Source of the DNA: Leptoclinus maculatus
Lineage: Eukaryota > Chordata > Actinopteri > Perciformes > Stichaeidae
NCBI GenBank assembly: GCA_032191485.1
Contig: JAVDOI010000007.1
Location: 6,768,392 to 6,832,391, forward strand
Direction: 5' to 3'
Length of the DNA: 64,000 nt
Position numbers and translations under genes: made by a program. How positions within the stretch are numbered: the first letter of the stretch is position 1; each line of letters starts with the position of its first letter. Below are positions 41,501 through 53,399 of this stretch, in pieces. Below the pieces are notes generated by a model, which searched no databases, was not told where the DNA came from, and was given only the letters and a program-made list of their open reading frames with translations.

Positions 41501-44215
41501 GACTGAAGGCAAGCGCTCTCTCTCGCTAGCTCACTTCCAGAGGACAGGGTTGAATGTTCAATTATAGATGAGCCACCCCGGGTCATTCATGTAGACTATC
41601 TGTGGGAATGGAGCACTACCATTTTTGGGCGTAATTAGTTTCATCATTTTGTTATGAGCTCAGCCCCTGCAGCTGAAACACAGGCAGCCGCTGTCACTGA
41701 GAGATCGTCGGCAGGGCGGAGAATGGCCGGTCAGCTGAACGCTAACATGGCTCACGGTGCCACCGCCCCCGAACTGTGCCAGGCTTTAAAAATGTCTGAA
41801 AATGTCAAGATGGCACGCAACTCGGACAGACCAGCTGATACCGGATGTTGCTTCCCTTTCCCATAACTCTGCAGAGTTGCGGGTCTTTCATACTTAAAGT
41901 GAAAGTAAATATAATTCACACTTTATTCCTGGGATCTTTAGATCTGGGACACTTCAGTCTAGCTTTGTAAACATCAAAGAGCATCTCCCAAAGTAAAAAA
42001 TAAGACTGGCAAGCCACTCAGCTCTGAAGTTATCTTGAGACCGAGCCTAGATGAACAGAACATGGTTTTGTTCCGCTTGCCAAGGGAAGATTTCCAACCA
42101 TGTGGACTTATTTCTTGGCCCCCAAACTCGAAGCTCTACTGTGAGAGATAACTCATTAATTAGCAAAGTAGCTCCGTGTTGACTTTGCAGCTAACCCCCT
42201 TTACAGGGTTGTGAATGGGGAAGTCTTTTTTAAAATCATCATTCATGAATGGTTATTTGGCGGGGGCATTCGTGATGGCTGCCATACAATATTGAATGAG
42301 CAGCAGAGCAGGGCACACAAATCAGGAAGCTCAGAATCTAAATATAGCTGCTTCACACAGTTTAGGAAAGAACATTTTTGATGAAAACTAGAAAAGAAAA
42401 TCAGGTGTAATAGGCAGCTGCATATTGTTGAGCGGTAGTTTAAATGGCTGCGGTTTAATTACGTTTTGAAGTCTCCAGATCACTCCAATGATTTTCCTTC
42501 CAGTCTTTTCTAAATGTTTGGAGATGAAAATAACATTTGTGTTGTGTTTCTGTCAACTTTTTTCAGGATGGGAATGGCTACATTGATGAGCAGGAGTTAG
42601 ATGCTCTGCTACGAGACCTTTACCAGAAACACAAGAAGGTGAGATGGGGGCTTTAGTGAGGGTTCACAGGCGCTTTGTATACTGTGACCCTGCGGCAAAC
42701 AATATGCACCATTTACTTTTTGTGAATGGCTTGTGACCTTTGGCACCCGATACCATTTTCTTTCTGATCATTCCTGCTCCTCTCAGGTTTTTACTCCCTG
42801 TGCATTTTGTGCATTGTTATTTCTGTGTGTCAGAAACGAAATATACACGAAAAAATGCATTTTAAACATCTTTGATACTACAAGCTATACCTGTATGGTA
42901 GAGTTACAATACTAGAAGATCAAAAAACGTTACCGATACCTCTAAATTATTTAAGCTTACCAACTGTTTTATTATGAGCATTCAGGATGTGTATATTGGT
43001 GTGAGCCCTGACTGAAAAGTAATACAGCACAGCAGGCTGCTTGTTAGCAGGGACTGAATGTAGACACATAAATATCTAATCGACAAAGAAAAAGGTCACA
43101 GCATCTTGTAGTGTCTAGGACTCGCGTTTAGTTTAGTTGACATTGTGGGGATTAACATAATATGAATTTTATAATATATTTACAATACTCCACTGTAATA
43201 CTAGGGCTAACTGGCTCCACACTACAATAACAATGCTGCTAATTTACCCAGTACGTCTATATGGAGCATGAACTGGTAAGGATCCGTTCACAAAGAATAG
43301 ATTGCGGCCGCTGATAGCACCATGGATTGCGCATCGTTTGTAACCGCTGCCTGCCCCGTTTCTAGGTCCACTTCACAAAAGGTATTGCACTAATTATATT
43401 AGAGCACAAACACGCACATACATTTTTGCAGCTGAGTGCAATCTGCCCCTTGTTTGGAAAAGGGAAAGTGAATAAGATATTTGTTTATATAATAACCTTA
43501 TTTTTCATAAATTTTTTCCATGTATTTTCAAAATGACATGTGGGGAGCTTCATTCATTTATTTTTTCATGACATGACTGTTATTGCATCCTGTGACTGCA
43601 TTCCCAAAATAATCGGTGCGTTCGCCTGGCTACAGCCTCTGTCTCTGAAGACGCTCATAATTTCACTGTAACTGCTGTCTGGTTATTAACACTGATCTTT
43701 GTTAATTGGACTGTTCTTACAATTAGGCTCATTTGCATTGAAAGGGGCCAATTTTGCACCACATGTAAGCACATTAACTCATTTAGATATGTGCAAATAG
43801 CACACGAGCACCACTTGGCAGCGCAGTTAGTGATGCATTCAACCTTTGTGGGCGCTTTAAGAGTTACACGTCTTTTGTTTGTTTTTTGGTCTTATTTTTT
43901 GCATTATATTATAAATGTAGCCAACCAGTGCATATTTAAATATTAAAAGCTGATGAAATCTGCCCGCTAAAGTTTTCACTTCTGACATCAAAATCAATAG
44001 TGCTCAACTAAAATAGAAAGTCCTTCTTCTGTCGACGTCTGTCTGAAATCAAGCACCCATTGTTTCCCCAAAACCCCCTCTCTCTCTCTCTCGTTCAGGA
44101 GGTGGATGTGAAGAACCTGACGGGCTACAAGCAGAGCATCATGAGCCTGTCTGACGGAGGGAAGCTCTACCGCAGCGAGCTGGAAATTGTCCTCTGCAGG
44201 GAGCCCATTGTGTGA
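26241..44215 (+). CDS. calb2: Calretinin (calbindin 2)
   Basis: Cytosolic EF-hand calcium buffer and sensor of neurons, including retinal and sensory cells. Eleven exons: 26241-26334, 30515-30591, 30676-30765, 31533-31613, 34468-34524, 35988-36065, 38681-38736, 38876-38915, 39050-39103, 42567-42638 and 44099-44215. All are GT-AG and phase-consistent, encoding 271 residues, identical in length to human calretinin. There are five canonical EF loops: 29-40 (DADGNGYIEGKE), 76-87 (DKNKDGRIEMSE), 120-131 (DTDRSGYIEANE), 164-175 (DLNGDGKLGLSE) and 208-219 (DKDGNGYIDEQE). The sixth hand, near 253-266 (LSDGGKLYRSELE), lacks the acidic ligands and is inactive, as in the family. The N-terminus MANKAQQPPHLHLAEVTASQF and the C-terminus LEIVLCREPIV distinguish it from calbindin-D28k. 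Teleosts have calb2a and calb2b; the paralogue is not assigned. The exon 5 donor (AAG|GTTTGT) is weak. The nearest poly(A) signal is at 44882. Confidence 0.97.
26344..26380. repeat. (TTC)n pyrimidine tract
   Basis: TTC units merge into CCTCCTCC starting 9 bases after the calb2 exon 1 donor. The pyrimidine strand is the sense strand. Confidence 0.9.
29402..29536. repeat. Poly(C)26 joined to a CA/CGCA microsatellite
   Basis: Twenty-six uninterrupted C are followed by (CA), (CGCA) and a long CA tract, all in calb2 intron 1. The sequence length here is likely to be inaccurate because such runs are hard to read. Confidence 0.95.
30825..31025 (+). repeat. Dispersed teleost repeat, family B, in calb2 intron 3
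   Basis: Landmarks are TTAACATTTTGGGAAA at the left and CAGCCGGCTAGCTTAGCTTA then GACTGAAAACAGGGGAAA at the right, typical of a common percomorph repeat. The limits are approximate. Confidence 0.5.
32380..32521. repeat. Probable retroelement 3' tail
   Basis: Sequence of the type ACCAAATTTGGCACC followed by TTAAGATATGCGAAGGACAC and a short CA run. I recognise this as resembling the 3' end of a fish non-LTR or related repeat. It leads directly into the 33-bp minisatellite. The assignment is by recollection only. Confidence 0.35.
32522..33140. repeat. 33-bp minisatellite, 18 full copies plus one truncated
   Basis: The unit begins GATACTAGATACTTA and ends ACATAGAAAACAATA, and repeats 18 times with no insertion or deletion (32522-33115). 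A 25-bp truncated copy follows to 33140. Units differ only at a few positions: TTAATAAC versus TTAGTAAC, CAATAG versus CACTAT, and single changes such as ACTAAAT near 33028. It lies in calb2 intron 4. No spacer sequences exist, so it is not a CRISPR array. Confidence 0.98.
34347..34376. repeat. Near-pure poly(G) tract
   Basis: Thirty bases are all G except one A at 34359. It lies on the sense strand of calb2 intron 4, 91 bp upstream of exon 5. It is able in principle to form G-quadruplexes in DNA and in pre-mRNA. Confidence 0.95.
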
Positions 44216-44881
44216 CTCTTCCTCCTGTTGTGCATCATCCTTTTCTCTGCCTGCCCCGCCCCGCTCTCCCGAGACCACACCCACATCCAGCTGCCTGGCA
44301 ACATATACCAGGTTGCATGTGCCAGACACCCCTCCCCGCTATCATTTCCCCGACCCGCCCTAAAGTTCCAACATCAGAACGAATAAGTGCACTGTCAGCA
44401 CGCGAAAACAGCTCTTCCTCCTCAAACCCTCATTCTTCTGCCACCTGACCTGTCTGAAACCTCTACAGTAGCTTTTCACCTTCTCAGCTCTTCACCCATT
44501 TCCTTTACTATTTCTGACCTCATGAACGTCCCTGCCCTCCATGCTGTGCCTGACTTGCAACTCCTGACCAAAAGCCCAAACCCAGTTTTTCCACAGAAAC
44601 AACCTTTTGACCCGTTGATAACCCTTGAACCTTGACCCCGGCTTCGTCGACCCCTCCATCCCCTCGCTCTTACAACTTTGCATTAGATACGATATATATA
44701 TATATAGTCAGACAAAACTGCAGACAGCTGTGTTTGAATTTATCTAATTTATAGTCTGTGATGGATCTGGTATTGATTTTTTCCGCCTGTTTGCCCTGAA
44801 GCCCTCTTGATCCATTGCCATATGATATGATTTAAAATTTTCAATGTTTGTTTTTGGCTGGTACTGTCGATTGAAAATATG

Positions 44882-44887
44882 AATAAA
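44882..44887 (+). terminator. Poly(A) signal of calb2
   Basis: AATAAA lies 667 bases after the calb2 stop codon, in an AT-rich context followed by an A-run and T-rich sequence. It is the first canonical signal in the downstream region and would give a 3'UTR of about 0.7 kb. Confidence 0.6.
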
Positions 44888-44905
44888 ATGTCTTAAGATA
44901 AAAAA

Positions 44906-46487
44906 AATCAGTTTTGACACTTTATGAACATGATTTCTTCAAAGAGTAACTGCCAGTGTTGGTCACGCTTTGATGGGGAGGATTACCTCCTGGACTTCCT
45001 CGTGGCAGTCTGAATATTTTACAGCCATGCCACGCTGCATCATTCTCTCAAAGTTGTGTCTCCTCGTGCTGACCTTCTGCATACCAACTTGATTGTTTTA
45101 TCAAGGCTTCCCAGCTTTAAACTGCTCCCTCATCGTCAACTCACTAGCGTAAACATGAAAAGAGTTAACGACGGATGCAGTCACAACAACAGCAAGATGG
45201 TGTACAATTTAAAACTGTCGTAAGTGTAGAAAACCACTAGACATTGTTGATGCCGGTTGTCTGTGTTGAGCAACTTAACACAAGCAACTACAACGTCTAA
45301 TGCTTTCCCCTGAAAATGTATCGCCTTGGAATCAAGAAGACGATAGAAATACTGGCTGTTTCGCTGCGGCACTGACTCAGTCAGACAGCTTTATTTGCAG
45401 CATGATGTCCGTCTCCCAGTTGCATAATGAAAAGGACCGAAGAAACAAGTAGAGTGACATTGCTGAGTCTGCACTCGGGCATTGCCTGTGTTTTCCCCTT
45501 GTGTGAACGAAATGAGGCAGCATAACAAAACACTTCCCTCCCTTTGAGTTGCCGAAGCAAACCCGAACTGAAGCGAAAGCTGACCTGAAGTTCTTACAGT
45601 TGAAATCGGTTTTCTAATGGATTTACAATTTAGCTCCTGTCATTAAGTTGGGAAGTGAATTTATTTCAAGAGCATCAGGCTTAAAACGTTTAATTGTCCG
45701 TAAGATGAAGCACTCAAGCTCAAATGGGCCCAAATATGGAAAAGCTTTGTAAATCACGTTCAAAAGCAAATTGGGAAACCCTTTAGAACTAACTGAGGTC
45801 TGATTTTTGAAACTCATAAATGACCAAAGTAAATTAAATTAAAAGGGAGATAATCTGATCTGACACCCAAAAGGAAGAACATGGTGTGTCTCAGAGGCTT
45901 TATATGTCGAAAGAAACATGAATGTGGAGCCTATTGCATAAAACATGCAATTAAATATAACTACAAAACTTAATTAACAATGATCTGAACTGACAACAAA
46001 AATAATTTGGCTGGAATTCCAGCGGTGCCACTGGAAGCCTCCATCTTTTTTTCCAGTTGAATCCAGGTGGGGGGGGGGGGTGCTCCTCCTGAGCTGAGAT
46101 GTTGCTCCTGACATAGTGGGACAGGACTTGATATTTCTCGTAAAAACCCTGTAATTGAGTTGACATGCTTTTAAAGCCATCTGAATAATACAGCAAGCAC
46201 ACAGGCCCCCATCTCAATGTGGAGCTGGTGCAAACCCGCATCAATTAATCAGAGGCATTTAAATCTTTATATGGCATCCAGCTGCTCAAAGAAAATGTGC
46301 ACTAACATTGCAATAAGAATTTAGCTGTTAAGAAGTCCAATTAATATTGTTTCAAGTGAGACTGTGGTGACTTTTGCTGAACACATGTGGACACGGGGGA
46401 CAATTGCAGAAACACTGAGTGTGTCTGAAGCTGACTGAATAATGTCGGTTACTCAGAAATATATGTTTTTTGTTTGCCAACATTGGC
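44906..46487. other. Intergenic DNA, no gene seen
   Basis: No splice-bounded coding pattern or recognisable protein was found on either strand. There is a G-run near 46070-46080. Otherwise it is unremarkable AT-rich sequence. Confidence 0.5.
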
Positions 46488-47060
46488 CACCTTAAAGAGC
46501 TAGTGTGTAGCATTTAGGGGGATCTATTTGCAGAAATGGAATATAATATTCACCACTATGTTTTCATTAGTGTATAATACCCTGAAACAAAAACAAAAAA
46601 GTTGTGTTTTCCTTAGAAAGAGCCATCTATATCTTCGTAGAGAGTGGGTCCTCTTCCACGGAGTCCGCCATCTTGCATCGTCATATTTCTACAGTAGCCC
46701 AGAACTGTCAAACCAAACAGTGCTCTAGATTGGAGCCTTTTGCGTTTTTTTTGCTTTACCTGCAGGTCGCCATAGTTCTCTGACACTCTTGTGAAACTGT
46801 GGTTAATAAGACTATGGTAACTGGTTGCAGAGATCAGAAGCGTGGCACCCCCAGCGTCACCACCGTTTTGCACTCGCCAGCTCACATTAGCCGAAGGAGT
46901 GAGTCGGGTATTCAGTAAACACTGTGCTTTTAAGCTAAAATATAAAAAAAAAACACGTTAGTGGCCGAGATAATGGAAAGCGCTGCTTCTTGTGTTTAGG
47001 TGCAGCAACATACAGACAGAGAGAGAGAGAGAAAGAGGGGGGGGCGGGGGGGCTACAATT
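46488..47060. repeat. Dispersed MITE-like teleost repeat
   Basis: Begins with AAAGAGCTAGTGTGTAGCAT and contains GGAGTCCGCCATCTTGCATC and TTTCTACAGTAGCCCAGAAC. I recognise these phrases as belonging to an abundant percomorph non-autonomous element. The left end is fairly clear; the right end is uncertain, and no inverted terminal repeat was found for it. Confidence 0.55.
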
Positions 47061-47138
47061 AGCCACCATGAGCTACTACTGGTGCTGTAAGAGCTACACT
47101 CCTAAGTCTATTGAGTTGAGCAAGACAGCGTTGTCTTA

Positions 47139-47976
47139 AGGTGGTGTCACACTATTGCGTATCGTACTAGCGCATGCGGACGTATGAAAAATATCACTCA
47201 TACGTTGGTATACGGTGACAGACGCTAGGGGTACGTTAGGCATAGGTTGTATACGTTTCAAGCACGGTCGCATACGGTGGCATACGCTGGCATACGGCGA
47301 GGCAGAAAAGTTTTTAAACATGCTTAAAAAAGTTGTGCCTGTGCGGATGTATGGTTTATACCAGGGGTCCCCAACTGGCAGACCGCGGTCCGGACTTTAA
47401 CCTGCGCTGTTTATTCAGCCGTTACGGCACTTGTTCAGTGGTGCAGGAAACACACCGACCAATGCGTTGTAAATCACATCACGTGATGCAGCTCAGCCAA
47501 TCAAATATGAGTATTCAAGTTTCCTGATTCTAGTGAGATTTACACACACCGTGACACAAGGGGGAGAGACGAGGAAATAGAAAGAAGAGCAGGTTATCAG
47601 AGAAGTTATCTCACATGACGTTCTCCAAAAAGAGAAACGTGTTCAGAGAGAATAGAATTCATAAGCAGGAATGAACATAATCTTATATGTTAATTCTTCC
47701 CACAGGCAGTTAAAACCAGCATGTCTCATATGTTCAGAAACCGTAACTATGGATAAAAGCGGCAAATGAAGCGCACTACGAGGAAAAGCACAACTCTTTT
47801 GAGTCTGAAATGAAGACAGAAAATAAATTATGTATTTCTATGTATTATTTATAATCCATCCAGTTACATTTGAAAACCAACAATAATAATTGTTAAAATA
47901 TAATTGATGTGTACTTTCTTTATTTGATTTAACAGTTGTTGACTACACAGAGGCGTTGTTACTACTACTAGGCTTC

Positions 47977-48038
<62 letters not shown>

Positions 48039-48285
48039 CACTAAATAGCGCGAGTTAGATATTATTGTAATGTTTCTGACCTTTGCCCGAGGAGATTTTC
48101 TCAATCTGGACCTTTTGGAATTTTAGTTGAAGACCCCTGGTTTATACGCTAAGCATACGATCGGCATACGCTGAATACACAAGAGTAACGTCAGAGGTAG
48201 GTTTTTGTGCGTATGAAAGTTTTTTGGGGGAATTTGCATACGCAACTCGTACGTTTTTCTCATACGCAATAGTGTGACATCACCT
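47139..48285. mobile_element. PIF/Harbinger-like MITE, split by a hAT insertion
   Basis: The ends are inverted repeats of about 24 bp with one mismatch: left AGGTGGTGTCACACTATTGC, right the complement of AGGTGATGTCACACTATTGC. They are flanked by the trinucleotide TTA at 47136-47138 and 48286-48288. A 3-bp TWA duplication is the hallmark of PIF/Harbinger elements. Subterminal DNA is rich in CATACG/CGTATG repeats on both sides. Without the internal insertion and its extra duplication the element is about 0.36 kb and has no coding capacity. Confidence 0.8.
47362..48139. mobile_element. Non-autonomous hAT element nested in the MITE
   Basis: The ends are CAGGGGTCCCCAAC and the complement of CAGGGGTCTTCAAC, typical of hAT terminal repeats. 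They are flanked by perfect 8-bp duplications GTTTATAC at 47354-47361 and 48140-48147. The 778-bp body has no transposase frame. It contains an (AT)n tract at 47980-48036. Confidence 0.9.
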
Positions 48286-49734
48286 TTACTTATGAAAAAG
48301 ACTGCATCCCAAGAATGCGATTTCTGTAAGAACTCACATAGTCCCACTTAAAAGCACAATTAATATGCAGAAGAGTTAGGCGCTACTGTCTTGGATGCTA
48401 TTAAAATCCAGAGCTATAAGAATGATATCATAATCACGCTATGTTTTCTTCTGTAATTCATGAAATGATGTTGAATGTCATGGAGTTTCAGCCTGAATAA
48501 ACCTTAAACTATTTCAATGCATTTTTACAATCAGTCCAGTGGCCACGTGCACATCCCTCCCTCTGTGCTCTCACACACTCAGTGAGAAAAGCCTCCAACC
48601 GACAGGTGGGGTTCCCTGCATCCCCGACGAACGCCAACAGCAGCACGTTTCTCCCTCTCAAACGTATACATGCACGACAATCTCGCTGTAAGACATAGTG
48701 AGATATTTAATTGCAGTCTGGAAGGCCCAGTGAACTAAGCTGTATAGAGGTGACTCAGATGTTTGTCGTCAAACAGTGGAGAGCACTTTGAAAAAAAAAA
48801 AAAGAGAAATGCATAAGGGAGTGGAGTGCATTGGTGTGGGAATCATTTCTTACAACACCACATTATAAAAAAAGGAGCTGCTGATAAAGTTTGGAAAGGA
48901 GGCACATCTAATTAAACATTTTGCTGAAGATGCACTAGTTGAGAGATTGGCCAACCGTAGATACCGATAAGCTCGATAAGTCTCTTTCCTAACAATATTG
49001 TGTCAGTCATCCACAAGAAAACCATCTCCACATGTTCTGTATCATCTGCATCAGCAGGAAAAGGTACACTGTCTTCTGAAGATACTCCATTGCTAGACCG
49101 TCAACAATGAGGGGTAGCCTGCATGGGATTGCAGGAAGAGTCTGAATAAAAGGCACCGCAGAAGGCCAGAAGCGTCTACAATCCCTGAATGGCGTCTTAC
49201 TAAGCGCTGCCTTCTGCTCCCATCTGGGAGTAGATTTTACATTTTGAATCAGACTGATCTCAAACAGCTGCAGGATGAACTCTGTTGTTTAGCTATAAAT
49301 CTGCTCAAAAAGGGGAAATGACAAAAATACATGACACATGACAAAAATGAATTCGTATTTGTTATTTCATACTTATTTGCCAAAAAAGGTCAATCTCAAG
49401 TCTGTTTATTAAGATTTATTTATTGGTAATGTTTTTTTTTTGTCATAAGTGTTGTTTTTATAATGTCCTGTATATACAGCATATTATACTGACAATAGGC
49501 AAAAAGATCTATAATAATTGCAGAGACAATATTAAAGGGACAGTTCACCCCCAAATCAACAATACATATTTGACCTCTTACTTGTAGCGCTATTTATCAA
49601 TCTAGATTGTTTTGGTGTGAGTTATTTATGGATATATCGTCAGTAGAGATGTCTAGATTGATAAATAGCACTACATGTTGCATTATACTGTAGAGGTTAT
49701 GGTAACTTTTCTACATGTGGTTTTTAGCCCACAT

Positions 49735-49920
49735 TAGTGCCGTGGCAGTCATGTCAGTGGGTCGGTCCACCTCTTTGATCAAGGCTGAAATATTTCAACA
49801 ACTTTTGGATGGATTGTCACGAAAGTAGGTGCAGACATTCATGGTTCCCAGAGGAAGAATCCTAATGACTAAAGTGATCCGTGACTCTTCCTTTATAGAG
49901 TCACTAGCAGATGGAATTTT
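49735..49920 (-). repeat. Dispersed teleost repeat, family A fragment
   Basis: Contains GTCCACCTCTTTGATCAAGG, GGATGGATTGTCACGAAAGT and TTCATGGTTCCCAGAGGAAG, which match this abundant repeat in reverse orientation to the copies at 3.3 and 14.8 kb. The limits are approximate. Confidence 0.55.
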
Positions 49921-50989
49921 ATGGTTTTGAGTAAAATGTTCCGACAAATATAGAAAAGTCTATTCTCCTCTGTTCATTTGCTAGTAATAAGTACAATTGT
50001 TGATGAATGTTTAGTGGGATATAAATGTGGTGCAGCATCGCTGCTGACCCAGACATTTAAAAAAAAATCAGAGTCTGTTTACAAATTACAAATTCAAGAG
50101 CAAATTCTTTAGATTCTCAGCTGGGGAAAGAGAATAAAAACACTGCATTTGGTGCACAGATGTGACATGAATTCTTGAAATGGAGGGCATTCTCCTTCAG
50201 CAGTTCAGTGTTAGAGGGTGATTTCCTTTTCTGCTGATGTGGTTTTTACTGATTTGCACTATTTCCTGTTCTGTTCTGGTAGACTGGATTTTTTCCTCGG
50301 GACATTAAATAGTATTGAATCTTAAATTGTGTTCAGGGTTCCATATGATGGTTTTTTTGTAAACAGTATTTACGCCAGCAAACTCAATATGGTGAATAGC
50401 TGAGTGGACAGAACAACCGAAGGGTACTGTTGTGCATGTAAACATATCATCATACATCACACATCTAGCCCACTGTGATAAACCAATGTGATAAAGACTG
50501 GAGGCAGAGTACTACACTGTGTGCAGGGGAAAAAGAGAGAAGAGAATATGAATGCAAGAGGATAACGGCCATGATTTATGCATTGACGAAAGGAACCCTG
50601 GTATTTTATTTATGGTCTCCTTAAATATAGCTCATGTGAATTAAATAAGTGATTGAAAAATGGATGTTACAACCTAGATTATTGTGTATCCCACACAACC
50701 GGGCACACGCACACAGACTGAACACGGGCATGTGCACACACACAGACGAACATACATCACAGCACAATACAAGCACACATCCACAAACAAATACAAGTTA
50801 ATAAGTTGACAACTTGACTCACCCTTGGCTGTAGCACTGAAACACAAAAAGCAAAGTCATGCTGCAGCTGGATTGACTGCTACTGAAAAAAAAGTTCTGA
50901 ATGATATGGAACAACTCATCAGTTCACTGTGGTTAAAAAGCAGAATTATCTATTTTTTTATGGATGAGTCAAGCAAAATAATATTCAAA

Positions 50990-51310
50990 GAAATATGTTT
51001 GCCATTTGGGGAAATATCCTAATTTGCGTTCTCTCTGGAAATTAGATGAAAAGGTCAACATCACTCAAATGTATCTTTATTTTTAATCAAGCTATAGCCT
51101 GGGGATGCTTAGCTTAAAGACTGGAAATAGGGAGAAACAGCTGGCCTGGCTCCGTTCAAAGGTAAAATAAATCAGCCCTACCAGCACTTGTGCAAGAGTA
51201 CAGACAACAAGTTGAGGTTGTGCAGGGGGTTATGACTATTTCCTGGCTGGGTGCCACTGCCTGCCTCCAGCCTTTTATGCAAAGCTAAGCTGTAAACCTG
51301 CAATAACTAA
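50990..51310 (+). repeat. Dispersed teleost repeat, family B copy
   Basis: Runs from GTTTGCCATTTGGGGAAATA through GCTTAGCTTAAAGACTGGAA and AGCTGGCCTGGCTCCGTTC. This is the most complete copy of the family in the window. The limits are approximate. Confidence 0.55.
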
Positions 51311-53399
51311 TTCTGGCCACTTGGGGGCAGTGGGGAACAACATTGATGAGTCACCTTTTAAATTGATAGGGCTAATTTGTCAGCTAACAGTTGCTTACTT
51401 GCACATCCAGCAGTTACAGAGCAACATTAGAATTTATTTGGAGTGGAGTCTTTTGGCTACTTGGTGAATGAATTGCTGAGAGTGAACCAAAACAGTAAAG
51501 TTGAGCTGAAACTTGTTGTGAAGCATTGTTTTCACATTGACATTTGATACATTGTTACTCTGAAAAGAAAAAAATGTAGACAGACGGAAACTGTGGAAGT
51601 ATTCCTTTAAAAAAAAAAAAGAAACACCTGTCTTATACCTGAATTAAATCTAAAATTAAAGCATAAACTTAAAGTTGACGTAGTCGTATTAGCTTGGAAG
51701 CCAGGGCGCCCGTGTTTCTGTGAGATCAGTGTATGTCAAATCCAAAACAGTGAAGTAGTTGGAGAAATGAATACCGTTTACTTGGTTTGCATGCAGATTG
51801 TCAATGGTATTATGCTTTATCCTTTCATCTTGAAGGAGTCCCAGGGGCCCATCAAGTGTTTATTCCTTACCACCAAGCCAATGATTCAGGAAGAACATTT
51901 GACGGAGGATCCTTAAGGGATGCAGTGAGAGGAAGTACTATATAAAACGATCAATACTTTCCAGATGCAAAAAATCCACCACGAATGACTCGACCAGTCT
52001 TTGGTTTTTGGTTGAATGTTAGCCACAGGGGACTTGTAATACATCATGAATTCTATCTTTAATCTGCTAAATTCACTTGACCTCTCGGTTATCGTTCAAG
52101 CAGAAAGGCACACATGGAAAACGATGTGACAAACGGCCACCAGGAAAATCTTTGGTCAATTAACTTGCACATTGAATTATAATTGTAATTGTACTACTCC
52201 AAAGAAATTCCACTATGGTTTCAACTCTAGTGCCTTTGCTACAAGTGTCGCTTCGCCTTCTTTTCTGTCATGTTCCACAAGTGAACAATGGAGTTAAAGT
52301 TTGGAGTTCACTAACTTTATTCGGAGAACTGTTTGGTCAGCCATAGAGTCAATATAGCTCTGAGGCAGCTGTTTAAAGTAACACACGTGCTAAATGAACT
52401 CTGGTGCACTCGGACTTTATACTATCTGCTTATTATGCGATTTCGTTGAGTCTGGCTTTTGTGATTTTGCTTAAAGTAGCAGCGAAACTGCCAAATATTA
52501 GAAACATCCCATTCTGTATGTCCACTCTGCACTGCTTACTGGACAGACCACCTCTTATCTAAACCATTAACTGGTTGCTGTTTTTTCTGTAGAGACAATA
52601 CCTCACTATTGTGTATGCTCAGGAGAGCCAGTTAACACCCTCCAGCTCTGCACCACACATTGTGCCACTACCAACCCATCATCTGCAATGTGTGCTCTGT
52701 GCCAAAGTAATGTGTCTGTAAATGGAGGCATATAGGAGCCAAAATCCAAATTAACTGACCTGAAGCAGACCAGGGATATCGGCTGCTCCCAAGAACCAGG
52801 AGCTTTAAGAAAATCTGGACTCAGGAGGCTGCCAGAGAAACCATCTGTGTGCTGTGACTGCATAAGCTCCATCAGCTGTGCTGTCACCCTTATCTCTGCA
52901 CCTCAATCTTAGCTTCAATATTTGAAAACTAACCGAATGCAAAAGCAAACAGCGGATGCCTCTCTCCTTTGCAAAAAAATGAAAGCCAGACTATCTAATC
53001 ATAAATAACGAATGGATCAGGAAAATCAAATTATTTTATTAGATTATGCATTTGCTTCTTGGAAAGTGCCCTTTTCATTTTGTCAAGTCATCTTTTGAAG
53101 ATGAAAATTGGAAGCAAACTAATTCTGCAAACCATGTGAAAATAACAGCTATTGATTTGACTACTTTAATAAGCATTGTCACATATTAAAGGCAACATTT
53201 TGCATGGGTAACTTAGTGCACAACCATACAACTCAAAATTATAAACATTTAAAAGACTGATGCAATAATTTGATTTGATATGTGTCTGCAGTAGCTCATT
53301 AGGCAGAGCTGTAATCCAATTTAGATATTTACTCATGAAATTGCATTATTTAAGTATAATATAATTTAGCTTTACTTCATGTCATTACATAACTTAAAC

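Larger units (their letters stand above)
48289..53399. other. Gene-poor intergenic DNA
   Basis: No coding exon is recognised on either strand. It holds a family A fragment at about 49735-49920 (minus orientation) and a family B fragment at about 50990-51310. Short frames present lack splice context and family resemblance. Confidence 0.5.

Noticed and set aside
41654..41866. 70-codon frame in calb2 intron 9
   Set aside because: No splice sites in phase with calb2 and no recognisable family; it is better explained as chance.
46488..48288. A single large transposon spanning both the 46.5 kb repeat and the 47.1 kb MITE
   Set aside because: The MITE has its own inverted ends and TTA duplication, so the left repeat is a separate neighbour.
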